Shown: positions 1 to 12,185, counted from the first letter of the stretch. The stretch is DNA of 64,000 nt from Hedera helix (GCA_947179155.2 OX359270.1:5694577-5758576), one strand, 5' to 3'. The notes: a model not told the origin generated them from the letters alone. Numbers and translations are program-made.

Positions 1-130
1 GACTTTCTCCCAAACTGCGTCGATTTTGATTTTTCCTTGTCCGCAATATTATACTTTGGACGATATGAATTTTTGGCTTTCCCCCAAACTATATCCTTTT
101 TTGCTTTCCCCCATTCACAGTTTAATACAC
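1..130. repeat. Inverted partner of the 1.2-kb motif cluster
   Basis: This stretch holds the motif CCGCAATATTATAC followed by GGACGATATGAATTTTTGGC and a run of CCCCCAAAC. Its reverse complement recurs at about 1205-1260. The two copies face each other 1.1 kb apart, so they may be the arms of a TIR element whose left end lies outside the window. No coding potential is visible. Confidence 0.5.
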
Positions 131-221
131 AGAAGGCTAGTGAAGGGTTTGAACGGTCTGAACATTTACTCACTTAGACTTTTCAAGAACCAACTTTGTT
201 ACCTTTACTCATGATGCCATT

Positions 222-224
222 TTC

Positions 225-254
<30 letters not shown>
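222..254. repeat. (CTTT)n microsatellite
   Basis: About eight CTTT units in a row, followed by a poly-A stretch. Confidence 0.9.
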
Positions 255-255
<1 letters not shown>

Positions 256-1179
256 ATCTTTCTACTAGCAAAAAAAAAGATAACGAATGAATGTGCTTTA
301 TGAAACACTATTTATTAATCTCTCTTTCCCCCTCAAGCTACTCTCTATATCTGTGTGTTTTTACATCACCACATGTTCTTTTTTGGGTTATTGTATTTAT
401 TATTCCTTATCTTGGCTCAGAGATATCTCTCTTGAGGCTATTATAATATGTCCAATCATTTAGTGTGAGGCGGGTTGATAACTTGCTCACTTGGTTTTTG
501 TGAACACAAAGGAGGTTTCAAATTATGAAATTTCCTTAAGCTCGTATATACCATATATACAAAGGTTTTGAATGTAGTATTAACGGCTGGTGCTTTGTTA
601 ATTTTGCTAAGAATTGGAATTTTGGGTAATAATATTCAAACCCCAAAATTAAGTGAATAGTATATGGGCTGAATTATTTGGAACACTACGTATGATGTTT
701 TATGATAGTTAATTAGGGAATCCATTAGATTACATGCGAAATTATCGTTAGTTCATTTGTCCAGTTGTAATAACCAAAAGGCATGAACTGTAACTATTTA
801 TTTATTTTCTTTTTTTTATAGTTCTAAATTTATGTTCATCCTAATACAGATCAAAGGGAGAATGAATATCTTTATAAAGATTATGTGTAAATGAATTTAA
901 TTAGTAAGAAATTAATTTATAGCGTTGAAATATTGAAAAAAAAAACTAAATATAAAGATTTGATGCATCTGTCCCAACTCCTCAAAAGCATTCTCTTCTC
1001 CTTCTCCATTTGATCGTGGGTATCTTTTTCTTTTCTATTTCTCTGACAACTTTTTCCTCCTCTATCCCTACTTCATCGATTATATATATTTTTCCTCGTC
1101 AAAATCTGAAGAAAAGTAGTGACCATATATAGAAAAAGTAATAAAGTCATTTGTAGTTTAAATACTGAGAAAAGCCAAA
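255..1179. other. AT-rich intergenic DNA
   Basis: I see no gene, splice-like exon or element end here, only AT-rich sequence with short homopolymer runs. Confidence 0.5.
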
Positions 1180-1515
1180 AATTAATATTATCCGCAATAT
1201 TAAACTGCGGATTGGGGGAAGCCAAAAATTCATATCGTCTGCAGTTTAATATTGCGGACGGTGAATATAAAACTCTAATGTTTAATATTGTGGATGACAT
1301 TTTTACAATTTTCATCATCCACAATATTATACTATGGACAATGAGTTTAATATTGCGGATGTCATTTTTCGCAATTTTCATCGTCCGCAGTGTTATACTG
1401 CAAACAATGAGTTTATTCATTTGGATGTTGAGGATATTTTGGACATTTAATATCGTTCGCAGTATACGCATTATAATACTGCGAATATCTAGATATTATA
1501 CTGCGGACGATGATC
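1180..1515. repeat. Cluster of inverted GCGGAC/GTCCGC motifs
   Basis: At least six copies, in both orientations, of a unit like TCCGCAATATTATACTGCGG are packed into about 330 bp. Several are separated by the palindromic phrase ATTTTTACAATTTTCAT. Each pair could fold into a stem. The open frames crossing it are low-complexity products of the repeat and are not credible proteins. It is probably the subterminal region of a TIR transposon. Confidence 0.6.
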
Positions 1516-2188
1516 ATTTAAACTATCAGATTTCGACCTAAACGGTTGAGATCTGTTGTAAGGATAATTATATTTTTACCAATTTATCAATGAATCGGTC
1601 CCATATACATAATATTTCATCCATTCTAAATTATAAAATTATTATTAATTTTTTAAAAGTTAATTTGAAATATTTTTAAATTTAAAATTGACATAATTTA
1701 TATAAATTTTCAAAATAATAAATTCTATAACTAATAGTATCTTTTAAATAGTTTATTATATTCATAATTTTATTATATAAACTAAATAAATTCATTTCAA
1801 TTTTGAGTTTGAAAATATTTGAAATTGACTTTTTAAAATTCAATAATTATCTCATAATTTGAAATTGAGAGAGTATTAAATTATGAGTATTGCACAAAAG
1901 AATTTTACAAAAATTAGTTTTTAAAATAATGTGATAAAATATAATTAATTGATAATCCACGATACATAGATAAGCCTAGTGATAATAATCAGTTACAATA
2001 TTACGACATTTTTTCTCCATCTTTAATAATTATTTTTTAGTCACCAAAGTTTATTATTAAATCATGTATATCCTATTTTACTCACCCATAATATTAGATT
2101 TTTTTAACTATGTAACTTTTTTATTTTTCTTATTTTCCTTATTTCTTCTCAGGATTGAAAAATTTACTTTTCCTATTTTATGAACTAA
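1516..2188. other. AT-rich intergenic DNA
   Basis: Very AT-rich sequence without a recognisable gene or repeat end. Confidence 0.5.
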
Positions 2189-2440
2189 CTAGTAATTGTT
2201 CATGCCTGAAGGCACGACATAACAAAAAAATAGATTAAAATTCAAAAAATAATACATTACCTAAAGATGCTTTACAACCTAAAATAACTTACGAACACAC
2301 ATAACAATTATCATAATTCACCACACTATCATAATAATTAATTTTTCTTTAAAAATAGATATCCAAAAAAATTTAAACATATCTACAAAACTTACAATCA
2401 TCAATAACAATTATCATAATTCACCACACTACAACAATAA
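2189..2440 (-). mobile_element. Helitron 3' terminus (partial element)
   Basis: Read on the minus strand, the segment ends with a short GC-rich hairpin (TGCCTTCAGGCA), an 11-nt spacer and CTAG, followed by host T. This is the classic Helitron 3' end. The block at about 2347-2405 resembles 42131-42185 beside the Helitron with a RepHel gene. The 5' end was not found; it lies beyond or within the trinucleotide microsatellite to the right. Confidence 0.6.
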
Positions 2441-2575
2441 TTATTATTATTGTTTTTGTTGTTGTTGTTGTTATTATTATTATTATTATTGTTGTTGTTG
2501 TTGTTGTTGTTTTTATTATTTTTATTATTATTGTTATTATTATTATTATTGTTATTGTTGTTTTTATTATTACTA

Positions 2576-2610
<35 letters not shown>

Positions 2611-2856
2611 ATTATTGTTATTATTATTATTATTATTATTGTTGTTGTTGTTGCCGTTGTTGTTATTATTATCATCATCATTATTATTCTTAACATAATT
2701 ATAATTATTATAATAATAATTATTATTGTTATTATCATTATTATAATAATTATTATTATTATTGTCATTATTATTATTATTATTAATATAATTATTGTCA
2801 TAATTATTGTCATTATTATTATTGTTATTATTGTTTTTTTGTTGTTGTTGTTGTTG

Positions 2857-2938
<82 letters not shown>

Positions 2939-2949
2939 TATTATCATCA

Positions 2950-3011
<62 letters not shown>

Positions 3012-3012
3012 G

Positions 3013-3044
<32 letters not shown>

Positions 3045-3075
3045 GTTGTTATTGTTATTGTTATTATTATTTTGA
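2441..3075. repeat. Long compound (ATT)n/(TTG)n microsatellite
   Basis: More than 600 bp of imperfect TTA/ATT repeats with blocks of TTG and occasional ATC. Its apparent poly-Ile, poly-Leu and poly-Tyr reading frames are artefacts of the repeat. Confidence 0.95.
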
Positions 3076-3585
3076 ATTCAAATTTGAATAAATAAGTGTG
3101 AAATGAAGTGTTGATTTAGACGAAATTTGTGTGTGTGAGATATTATTATTAGTGTGAATTTAAATTTGAATGAATGAGTGTGAGATTAAATATTGATTTG
3201 AGAAAAAAATTATGTGTATGAAATAAAATATGAGTTATTAAATTAAAATTAAAATATCTTAATCGTTATTGTGCTTTGAGTTCAAAATAGATTGTATTTT
3301 AATGTATGGATTCTCTCCAATTCCTACCGAATCTCTCCTAAAATAAATGGTCGTGTACAAAATGGATATTTTATAATTTTTTAATATCACACACATAATT
3401 TGTGCTACAAATAATAGTATATATAAACATACGGACAAAAGAACAATGATATACGTGTGCGTTATCATCATATTCGCTCAGCAAAACTCTCCTATATATA
3501 TATTAGCGAGAATCAAATTCCAGAATTGATAATTACCACTTAGCAAAGCTCGCCAATATGTATTAGCGGGAATCAAGTTCCGAAA
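3076..3585. other. AT-rich spacer with a short imperfect duplication
   Basis: The phrase AGCAAARCTC..CC..TAT..ATTAGCG(A/G)GAATCAA(A/G)TTCC occurs twice, at about 3480-3525 and 3541-3582. No gene is seen. Confidence 0.5.
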
Positions 3586-5212
3586 GACTAATTTAAAATT
3601 TGTACCTCAAATTTTTTTTTGAAAATAGATTTGCACCCTTAAATATTTTTTCAATTAAATACATCTTAAATTTGATTCCAAAAAATTATTTGCACCCTCT
3701 GATTATTTTTTCGGCCAAATCTTCAAATTAGGGGCACTGACATCATTTGAAACATGGGCAAAATAATCCAAAATTTATTAATAATTTTGAGTGTAAACCG
3801 TATTTTTTTAAATAAAATTTATTTTTAGAATGTATTCAGAAACGTTTTAAATATTAAGATGTAAATCTCAAAATTCTTACAATTTTGAGGTTCAATATGT
3901 ACTTTAGTCTTAAATTTAATACATATAAAATAAAAACTAGTTAAATTTCAGATTATCTAATTAATATTCAAGAACAGCTACTAAAATTTTAGAAAAATGC
4001 AGTGAAGTTTGTCATGGAGGTTGGAGTTCATCAATGAGCGTCGAATGTGTATAGAGTTTAAGATGAAAAGTGATGGGGATCTTTGGATTTCTTCCTAGAC
4101 TTTAGCCAAGAAAAATGAGTCCGAATTCAGCTTGTAGCACATCCAAGTACTAGTAGTGGTATGAATTCTCTCTCTGCCCCCTCTTTCTCTCTCCCTTGAT
4201 CTCACCCAAAACAAATCTTACAAAGTTAGCCCAAAGAAGAAACCAAAAGATGAAACCCCGGTTGTAGTTATGCGTTCCCAAAGGATTGCACCGGATTCTT
4301 CAACTGCACGCAGCCTCGAAGATGATTTCAACGAAACCCTAACTAAAACCCCTAAATCTCTACCCATGTCTGGAAAATTGATTCGTGAACTGAGTCCCCT
4401 AAGTATGAGAGACGCATATATCATAGGGATTTTGATCCTATTGATTTGGATTCATTAAGGTTGGAACCATAAAATATCGCACGGGTTGTGCCGGGTAGAG
4501 TTCTTTCCGTGTCAGGATATGAGAATTGAATGGTTGAAAATGTGGGATTTTGGAATGTTGATTATGTAGAGGAGGATGATCGAAGATGGAATTTAACCAC
4601 ATTCCGGGCCAGTTTCAGGGATTGTAATTCAACCATATTCCATGTCTAAGGTATTATTAATGCTTCTCGTATTTCATGAAGATGTATAGGTTAGAGCTCA
4701 ACTTGCCTGCCTTAATCGAAAATAGTAAATTGAAGTGTATTCAGGAGCTCAACTTACCCCACTGCAATGCAGGAGCTTTGGATGATTCTGTGACCCCAAG
4801 CACGACCTTATATCAGCTGTGTTAAAGTTGGTTTTCCCAGAAGTATATGACCATCAAGAAGATGTCAGAGGACGTGCAAGGTAGAGTTTTGGAGATTTTA
4901 GAGAATTTGTAGGAGAAGAAGATGGGGTATTGTTATATATTTGTTAAGAAAGACTAAGATCGGGGAAGAAGAGGATGGGGTAGAAGTTAGAGAGATAAAA
5001 TGTTTAAGATATATTTTATGTTAATACAACTTTATGGTTTGCGCTTTTTATCCCTTATTTTAAGGGCTCGGGCAAAGATTTGATCGCAAAATCTAGTAGA
5101 GGGTGTATTTAATTACCTTGATTGAAGTTTAGGGTGCATTTAATTGAAAAAATGTTTAAGAGTGCAAATCAATTTTCAGAAAAATATTTAGGGTGCAAAT
5201 TGTAAATTAGTC
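3586..5212. mobile_element. TIR transposon, Mutator-like, non-autonomous
   Basis: The left end (GACTAATTTAAAATTTGTAC...) and the reverse complement of the right end (GACTAATTTACAATTTGCAC...) match for more than 80 bp, including the phrase TTTTTTCAATTAAATRCA. The element is about 1.63 kb and encodes no transposase. Long TIRs and a gene-like interior fit a non-autonomous Mutator-like or Pack-TIR element. I could not find a clean target duplication, so the superfamily is inferred. Confidence 0.7.
4200..4640 (+). pseudogene. Unidentified gene-like fragment inside the TIR element
   Basis: This segment is less AT-rich than its surroundings and looks like a captured 5' gene end. A pyrimidine-rich leader (CTCTCTCTGCCCCCTC) precedes an open frame at 4270-4458 that begins MRSQRIAPDSSTARSLEDDF. 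After its stop, another frame continues with a peptide-like stretch reading RDFDPIDLDSLRLEP. I do not recognise the parent gene. It could also be part of the transposon's own ancestral sequence. Confidence 0.35.
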
Positions 5213-5733
5213 AATTTCGAATTGATGAATATCTCACATACGCAACTTAATATATATAGCAAACTTTTGATTTGGACATTATTTCAGCAAACAGATCTCT
5301 CACCATCCAATCAAAGATATAAAGGCCGAGAAGAAATAGGACATGGGCCCAACCGCTAGCCGATAATAGGAGTAGCGGCCAGTAAAACTCCTATTAGTGG
5401 TGAAGGAAATGACTGAAAATGACTAAGTTGTCCTTGAATTTGTATCGAATTTTATCCTTGCTGCTACTCCTCCTATTGGCCAAAAAATATGACATCGATC
5501 GTATTGATGAAAATATAAATAAAACGACGTTGTTTAGCCTGACTGGTAGTAGGAATAACGGTCATGCTAAAATCCAACATAAGTAAAACGATGTCGTTTA
5601 GCCTAGTTGACCTTGCACTAATATGTGTGCGCGCGCGCATGCGTAATAGAGAAGATTTATTGAACAAAATAATTTGCGGAAGCTTACTACTTTTCTTTAT
5701 TCGTAAGCATTAGATATGGGGCAAACCCGAGAG
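5213..5733. other. Spacer with short duplications
   Basis: Contains two copies of a phrase like AAAACGAYGTYGTTTAGCC about 65 bp apart and a (GC)n-type run near 5630. No gene is seen. Confidence 0.45.
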
Positions 5734-5882
5734 ATTATTTGGTGCATTTGGAGCAAATGAACAGTTTGCTCCAACCACTCACAACACCATGGGGTCCACA
5801 CGGGACCCACCACTTGTGGACCCCATGGTGTTGTGAGAGGTTGAAGCAAACTGTTCATTTGTTCTAAGTGCACCCAATAATT
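5734..5882. mobile_element. MITE folding into one long hairpin
   Basis: The left arm (GGTGCATTTGGAGCAAATGA... to CCATGGGGTCCAC) is the inverse of the right arm (GTGGACCCCATGG... to AAGTGCACCCAATAA), with only about 16 nt between them. A roughly 150-bp near-perfect inverted repeat is typical of a fold-back MITE. It has no coding capacity. Confidence 0.8.
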
Positions 5883-5941
5883 TTTTGACAACCCCACACT
5901 AGGGGCAGTAGGGCTCATGCCCCTACAGACTTTTTCACAAA

Positions 5942-5944
<3 letters not shown>

Positions 5945-5983
<39 letters not shown>
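5945..5983. repeat. (TA)n microsatellite abutting a TIR element
   Basis: About 20 TA units directly touch the left arm of the next element. Confidence 0.95.
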
Positions 5984-5984
<1 letters not shown>

Positions 5985-6144
5985 CAAATACTTATTATGG
6001 ATCAAAAATAGACAAATAGCATTTAATTCACACATTTTTATATCAGATGACTGAGATTTAAAATGCCAAAAAGATGCCCGCTAGACATACTAGCAGATGG
6101 ATTAAACAAATTTAGAACTCATTTTCCCCTACTCCTATTACTAC

Positions 6145-6560
6145 ATTACCATCGCTCTATGTTTTGCACCCACGTCTGTCTTGAATCAAGGCGAACCCTT
6201 GATGCACCATCAAATGTGACGGCTCGACTTACTACACGGGAGTATAAAAGTACTTATGGTGGAATCCATGGAAGTCTCAGGGATCGTCAGTTTGTGTATA
6301 ATAGATTAGACAATGGCGTACTTGTCGGGATGATGGTGGTGCCCTTTTGATGTGCATGACTTTTCTCGGAGATTCCTATCAAATTGTTGCTAGTTGTCAT
6401 TCTGGGGAGCTCAAAGTTTTCGACTCTGACAACAGCCACTTATTGGAGAGTTATACTGGCCACTAATATCCTTTAACTATTGTTCAGTCATATTTTCATG
6501 GAGACACCTAATTGATTCTCTCTTCAAGCTCCCATGATGTACGATTGTGCGAACAGGTGT
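6145..6560 (+). pseudogene. DCAF1 (DDB1-CUL4-associated factor 1) exon fragment
   Basis: The translation contains CTHVCLESRRTLDAPSNVTA, then RDRQFVYNR. After a one-base deletion near 6304 the other frame continues with TFLGDSYQIVASCHSGELKV and LSSSSHDVRLC. This order is characteristic of the WD40 region of plant DCAF1, the substrate receptor of CUL4-DDB1 ubiquitin ligases. Besides the frameshift there are two in-frame TAA codons where the family has Gln, so it is a dead fragment. It lacks the LisH region and the rest of the propeller. Introns appear to be missing or not included. It lies wholly between the TIRs of the host element. The identification comes from memory of the family and I am fairly confident of it. 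Confidence 0.75.
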
Positions 6561-6632
6561 CAAACAAACCGAAGACTTAATCTGATTATCACCTTCCGCT
6601 AGACATACTAGCAGACACAGTAAATTTTATAG

Positions 6633-6633
6633 C

Positions 6634-6680
<47 letters not shown>
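6633..6680. repeat. (TA)n microsatellite
   Basis: About 24 TA units inside the Pack-TIR element, between the DCAF1 fragment and the right arm. Confidence 0.95.
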
Positions 6681-6681
<1 letters not shown>

Positions 6682-6862
6682 CGTATGACTGATTAATGGA
6701 GCCAGAGTAAATGAGTCCTAAATTTTTGTTTAATCCGTCCGTTAGTATGTCTAGCGGACTTCTTTTTTGCATTTTAAATTTCAGTCGTCCGATATAAAAA
6801 TATGTGGATTATATGTTATTTGCCCTTTTTGATCCATAACAAGTACTTGTTATGGATCGCCC

Positions 6863-6884
6863 TATATATATATATATATATATA
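6863..6884. repeat. (TA)n microsatellite
   Basis: Short TA run touching the outer edge of the right arm of the Pack-TIR element. Confidence 0.9.
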
Positions 6885-6907
6885 AAGAATGTTTCACATT
6901 TAAAGTT

Positions 6908-8150
6908 AAATGAGATCTCCCATCTATTCAAATCAGATCTGCTTGTTCATTTTTAGATCTAAATTGTAAGGAAAAATGTGTCCGCACAACTGTTATTAGG
7001 AGCATAATAAACAGCTATGCAGAATCTGACCCACAAAGTAAATGTCAAATTTACCCCTAATTTAATTAAAAAGGTTGTTTCGTGTAATTGTTTTGCTGCG
7101 AGAAATATTTGCTGATTTTGTTTATTTTTCTACTACACAATTATTCTGCGGATGGTATTTTTAAAAAAAAATGTCTTATCGTACATTGTGCTGACATAAA
7201 TTAGATCACTTCACTATTTTTTTTTTCTATTACTGTCTCATATTTACTCTTTTTTCCCTCTGCTCTTCATCTTCGTCTTCTTCAATTGATTTCCATGTTC
7301 TTATCTTCTTTTCTTTTCTCACCCATACAATCTCCTTTTCTCTCTCTTACCTATAAACTCTCTTTTTTAGGGAATTTTTTTTCCTTCCCCTCCTCCCAGT
7401 TCTTTTTCTTCTAAAAATTGATGAAAAAAAACCAAATGAATCTTAAAACTGATTACTAGTTTAGTAAAATAAAAACATGAAATTAGTAACATGACTAGTG
7501 ATTTCAAGGAATCTAAGCCATATGAGACTTGCATGCAAAGATGGGATTAAATTTTTTGATTTTCCCTTTTCTCTCACTTCTTGTTTGTCTATTGGATTGA
7601 AATTTTGTTAATAAATTCTAAATTTTTCTTTATAGTTTCACTTTATATGGGGTTTAGATTTTGAATTTGGTATAATCTACTCAAAAATTTCTCCTCTAAT
7701 TAAATACTCATATTTTTATCATATAGCTGTTTCATTATAGCGATACATAGAGTAGAAAAAGGAAAACATCAATCTTACAAGCCAAATAACCATAAACTTT
7801 CCTCCTTTCCACACATTTTCTTGAGTCAAAATAGCACCCAAAGCAAGAGTCCAAGAAAGAATAAAGAAAGAAGATTTTATTAGAACTCCAACACTTCAAA
7901 TGCTTTATTAGATTTGCACAATTATTGTGTGGTAGAAACATAAATAAAACTGGTAAGTATTTCTATCATCCGCATAATAACTATGAGTAACCTTCTTTTA
8001 TTAAATAAAAGGTAAATTTGACATTTGCTTTATGGGTCAGCCTCCACACAAATATTTGTTAGGCTTCTAATAACAGTTGTGCAAACGCATTCTTTCTTAG
8101 CCTTTAGATCTAAGAACGAACGGTCTGAGGTAGTTACGCTGTGATGTCAA
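6908..8150. mobile_element. TIR transposon, non-autonomous
   Basis: The stretch at about 6940-7075 (TTTTTAGATCTAAAT..GCACAACTGTTATTA..TGACCCA..AAATGTCAAATTTACC) is the inverse of about 7995-8125. The interior, about 0.9 kb, is T-rich and has no recognisable coding sequence. Outer boundaries are approximate and no target duplication was identified. Confidence 0.65.
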
Positions 8151-8927
8151 AGTGAAGTTCTATCCCAAATATGAATTTCCAAAAAAAAGAAGAAAATAAA
8201 TATATTTACCCTCAACCCAATTCTATTATACATTAAAATTGTCCTACTAATATTGGTAAATGACTAAATTAAAAATGATACTTTACTTTCAAAAACCTCT
8301 ACAAAACAATCCACACACACATAATTTAATTTCTCTCCAACTCTCCACGACATCTGGTTACTCCCTACCGAATTTTCTTAGTGACTTTCATCTCCATCTT
8401 TACCCAAAACGCCAGTATGAGGATACAAGGTATTTCATATTCCATTAATTCCACCATGTTAAATCTCATTTTTTTTCTTTTACTTCAATAATTTGTTTTT
8501 GTTTTTTTTATGCATTCATTTGCAAAGGACTCATTCACATCATTCTCCACTCTCACGTTTTACTAATTCGCATATCATTTGTAATGCCAACATGTATATT
8601 TTTTTTTTCTTCATTTTTCAGATAACTGTGTATTATTCTCTTTTCGTGTTTTGATCCTTAAACAGTCTTTAAGTATTCATCATCTAAATGCCTGAAAGAA
8701 GGAAAAAAGAAACACCAAGTAAACTAACTATGTTATCTTAAATGTGACTGGCTTGGGACACCACGTGGTGATACCCAATGAGCACTAAATAATTTTTCGT
8801 ACATGTTTTATAATGCGGATTTATTTTGTTCAAGAGGAGTATATGATCATGTTTGTACATTTTCATCCCAAATTTAATTATAAAATTATTTTTTTTATCA
8901 CACGCATCACATGTATGCGGATACTAG
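8151..8927 (+). mobile_element. Helitron-type 3' end
   Basis: The segment ends with the stem CGCAT-CACATGT-ATGCG (8903-8919), a short spacer and CTAG, followed by host T at 8928. This is the expected 3' terminus of a non-autonomous Helitron. The 5' TC end could not be located, so the start given is only the left limit of the unexplained sequence. Confidence 0.45.
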
Positions 8928-8963
8928 TAATTAATAAAATCGAAGAATTTATTGATGGTTACA

Positions 8964-9243
8964 TGTTAGGAATACTATGATTTAATATAGAAGCATACGA
9001 TTAAGAACTTAAAACAAATTAAATGAATGACTTAATATTTATTCACGCTGTATTCTGGCTTAAATAGCCTAACAAGAAGACCTAACAGAAAAAGGGGGAA
9101 ACAACCGACAATAGCATGATCTAAGCTACGTGGTAAATGCAACAAGGAATTAGTCAAAGATAACAAACAACAACTCTAGTAACTATAGTTTTATTCTAAC
9201 ATAATACTAACAGAAATCCTAAACACAAGCAACCAACTCCACA
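8964..9243 (-). repeat. copia 3' LTR
   Basis: 280 bp starting TGTTAGGAATACTA and ending CAACTCCACA on the plus strand. It matches the right-hand LTR except for a MITE inserted there. Confidence 0.85.
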
Positions 9244-9254
9244 ATCCCTCCCTT
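9244..9254 (-). promoter_or_regulatory. copia polypurine tract
   Basis: Minus-strand reading AAGGGAGGGAT immediately precedes the 3' LTR. It would prime plus-strand DNA synthesis. Confidence 0.8.
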
Positions 9255-9275
9255 AAACTAACCCCTATAAAGCAA

Positions 9276-9409
9276 TTAGTTTATATAAGAGACTTCACAT
9301 ACTCTTAGCTGCTCTCGAAGCTTCTTAAATGCATCTAGCTTCAATGGCTTGGTCATCAAATCAGCCACTTGATCTTGTGTTCCACAGTGAACTACTCCAA
9401 CAACACCAT
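9276..9409 (-). pseudogene. copia pol C-terminus (end of RNase H)
   Basis: The minus-strand translation reads GVVGVVHCGTQDQVADLMTK and ends SYIN-stop at 9276-9278. It continues the RNase H frame that stops at 26197, where solo LTR A interrupts it within the codons for TKDG. The HCGTQDQ-ADLMTKPL motif is typical of the copia RNase H tail. Confidence 0.85.
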
Positions 9410-11604
9410 TGTAACGCCCCGGGAATCCCCTCACTGGCCACGGGCAACCCCCGGTCGTTAAACGAACAACTTTCTTCTAAAATCCACAACATTATATAAT
9501 AATATGTTGCTAAAAACTCAATGAATTTAAACTTTTATAATATTTTCTTGAACTTTGTCTCAAAATCGAAATCTTTACACTGGTCTTACAAACTCAAATT
9601 ATTTTTAAATCATGACATAGAGTATTACAATTGTTGTGAGTATACAATAGCTCACATTTCAACTAATAAGTCGCTATGACTATCTACTGACTACTCTTCA
9701 CTAACCGAGTTCATAATTATTAACACACGTCTTAATATATAACTATTTTTCACTATTATTACAAGGTCTTATCTCAAGAATTCCGCAATGCTGTAATTAT
9801 CCCCAACATATTACATCAAGAGATATAAACAATTATAACCTCAAGGTTTTATAATCCAAAAATAACTTCAATCATTTTCTTCGCGTTTATCGGGATCTTT
9901 AAATTCTTTGCACCTCGCTAAAAATGTTTGATTATAACAAGTGTGAACATGACGACTCAGCAAGTCTAATAGTTATCACATAACACGTAGTTCACATTTA
10001 AATAATGTTTTATGCTCCATGTTTCACATTTTATAAAGACATCATGCTTTTTATGCAATTATGCTTTGCATTTATTCAATTACTTCATGCTTACAATGCA
10101 TCTCAATATTTGCAAGTTATATAATTCATATAACACACTGAATTTCATAGTATCAATGATATATCAACTATTCACATCATATGACTGTTCGAAGACATAT
10201 TTAAAATCAATTTGCACATATAATAAGTGCATGCATAATAGTTTATACATTTAACAACATGTTTGCAAGAACATCACATAGTATTGAAAAAACTTGCCTG
10301 AATTGATTACTCGCTTACGCTTATACAATTCAATTTACCTTATTTGAAAGACCTAATATGATTATCTTTCAATTAGTAAAGCACATAAGGATTCTTTTAT
10401 CATTCTCAAATAAATTGACTCGATATCACATAATTCCCTATTTACTAACTCATAAATTATTGGATAATATTATCACCTTTGGATAATATTTTAATTACCG
10501 ACCAGTATTATTATACAACTAATAATACCTCAACCATCTATTAATGTTGTTAAGTATTTAACAATATCTTAATTCGTAATATTATTAAGCCCTTAATAAT
10601 ATTTACCCAATTACAAATATTATTAATCCTTTAATAATACTTAATCACTTACTATTATCATTAAATATTTAATAATAATTTAATTGTGACGACCCCGAAT
10701 CCGGGTCCCTTGAACCTCGAATCCGGTTCAACACGAGTACAACCTTTTTCTTATTGTTCATGAATTACAACAATATTATAATTGGTAAATAATCATTTAT
10801 TTACAATTTTACAACATCTCTTTCTATTCCAGAATCGAAATCTTTATACATTCCTAGTCTGTCTTAATATCATACATGATACGACATTCTATTACAATCG
10901 ATTTGAGTATTTAATTCTCATAATACATACCAACCAATTCTTATACTACACAATCATTTTACCTGTCCAATTCGGACTGATATCTATAATGGTCGTGCTA
11001 GACCTTCAGTGAATGTAATATGCATTCATGTTTCTTGATCCTTATCAAGACTTCAAATACTTGTACTATCTGAAAATGTTGGTTTAAGCAAGAGTGAGCA
11101 CGACGGCTCAGCAAGTTTAACAGTTACATATAACACATTATATGCTTCACATATACTCTGCAATTTATACTTACATCATGCTTTTCATGCAATTCAGTTT
11201 ATGTCATACTGCTCATGCATCACATATAACATCTTGCAATTCATGCTTCATATTTATACATAATCTACATGTAATCATACCTCATGCATATCATAATTAT
11301 CATCAATATCTTTCTATTAACAATTTAATATCACATCATAGCATGTTAAGGCACATAGGAGTAAGTTATGAAAAACTTGCCTGATCGCTTCTACCATTTA
11401 CGCCTATTTGCGTCATTTGCTCAACCTACAATTTATATAACAAATTGACATAATCATTAACTACCAGGACTTTTAATTAGTCTTAACTTAAGACCTTAAC
11501 TTCAAATTATTAACTCTTTAGTTGTCCGATAAACGAACCCTTAAGTTCCGGACAAAAATCCTAGCCCAACAAACCTAGTTGGACATGTCGGTAAACTTAA
11601 CCAA

Positions 11605-12010
11605 CTTATTAATATTATTAACCATTTAATAATATTTTAATCACTTATTAATATTATTAACCATTTAATAATATTTTACTTACTTATTAATATTATTAAT
11701 CATTTAATAATATTTTAATCACTTATTAGTATTATTAATCATTTAATAATATTTTAATCACATATTAATATTATTAACCATTTAATAATATTTTAATCAC
11801 ATATTAATATTATTAACCATTTAATAATATTTTAATCACTCATTAATATTATTAACTAAATAATATTTTAATCACTCATTAATATTATTAACCATTTATT
11901 AATATTTTAATTACTCATTAATATTATTAACCATATAATGAAATTTTAATCATTTACAAATGTTATTCATCATTCAATAACTTTTTAATCATATACTAAT
12001 ATTATTGATC
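11605..12010. repeat. AT-palindrome tandem array in LTR B
   Basis: About ten copies of a 30-40 bp unit alternating TTAATATTATTAA and TTTAATAATATTTTAATCAC. Each unit is self-complementary. Similar arrays lie in LTR A (22080-22760) and LTR C (52490-53045). Confidence 0.85.
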
Positions 12011-12185
12011 ATTTAATAATATTTTAATAATCTTCAAATAATACCAATAGTTAACTTTTTAATTGTGTTAACTTTAGTCTTTATTTTAAACATTTAGTTA
12101 CCAATTAATGATTAATGGATTTCATATATATTGGTTTAATAACCAAAAACATTCATTTTACACTTATTTCAACTTAAATTTTCAT

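Larger units (their letters stand above)
5984..6861. mobile_element. TIR element carrying a DCAF1 gene fragment (Pack-TIR)
   Basis: About 135 bp at the left end (TTATGGATCAAAAATAGAC to GGATTAAACAAATTTAG) matches the reverse complement of about 6705-6855. The shared phrase TCCGCTAGACATACTA is present in both arms. The arms enclose exonic sequence of a host gene, and both outer ends sit against (TA)n tracts. No transposase is encoded. This is a Pack-type element of about 0.88 kb; the transposase family that mobilised it is not evident. Confidence 0.75.

Noticed and set aside
1073..1541. Overlapping frames of 130-140 codons on both strands
   Set aside because: Inverted-repeat DNA avoids stops on both strands. 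Composition is low and no domain is visible.
2421..3091. Long frames of Ile, Leu, Tyr or Cys
   Set aside because: They are translations of the ATT/TTG microsatellite, present in several frames and both strands.
5697..5918. 73-codon minus-strand frame
   Set aside because: It spans the fold-back MITE hairpin.
10012..11384. Plus-strand frames of 70-80 codons
   Set aside because: They lie in non-coding solo LTRs and have no domain or start context.
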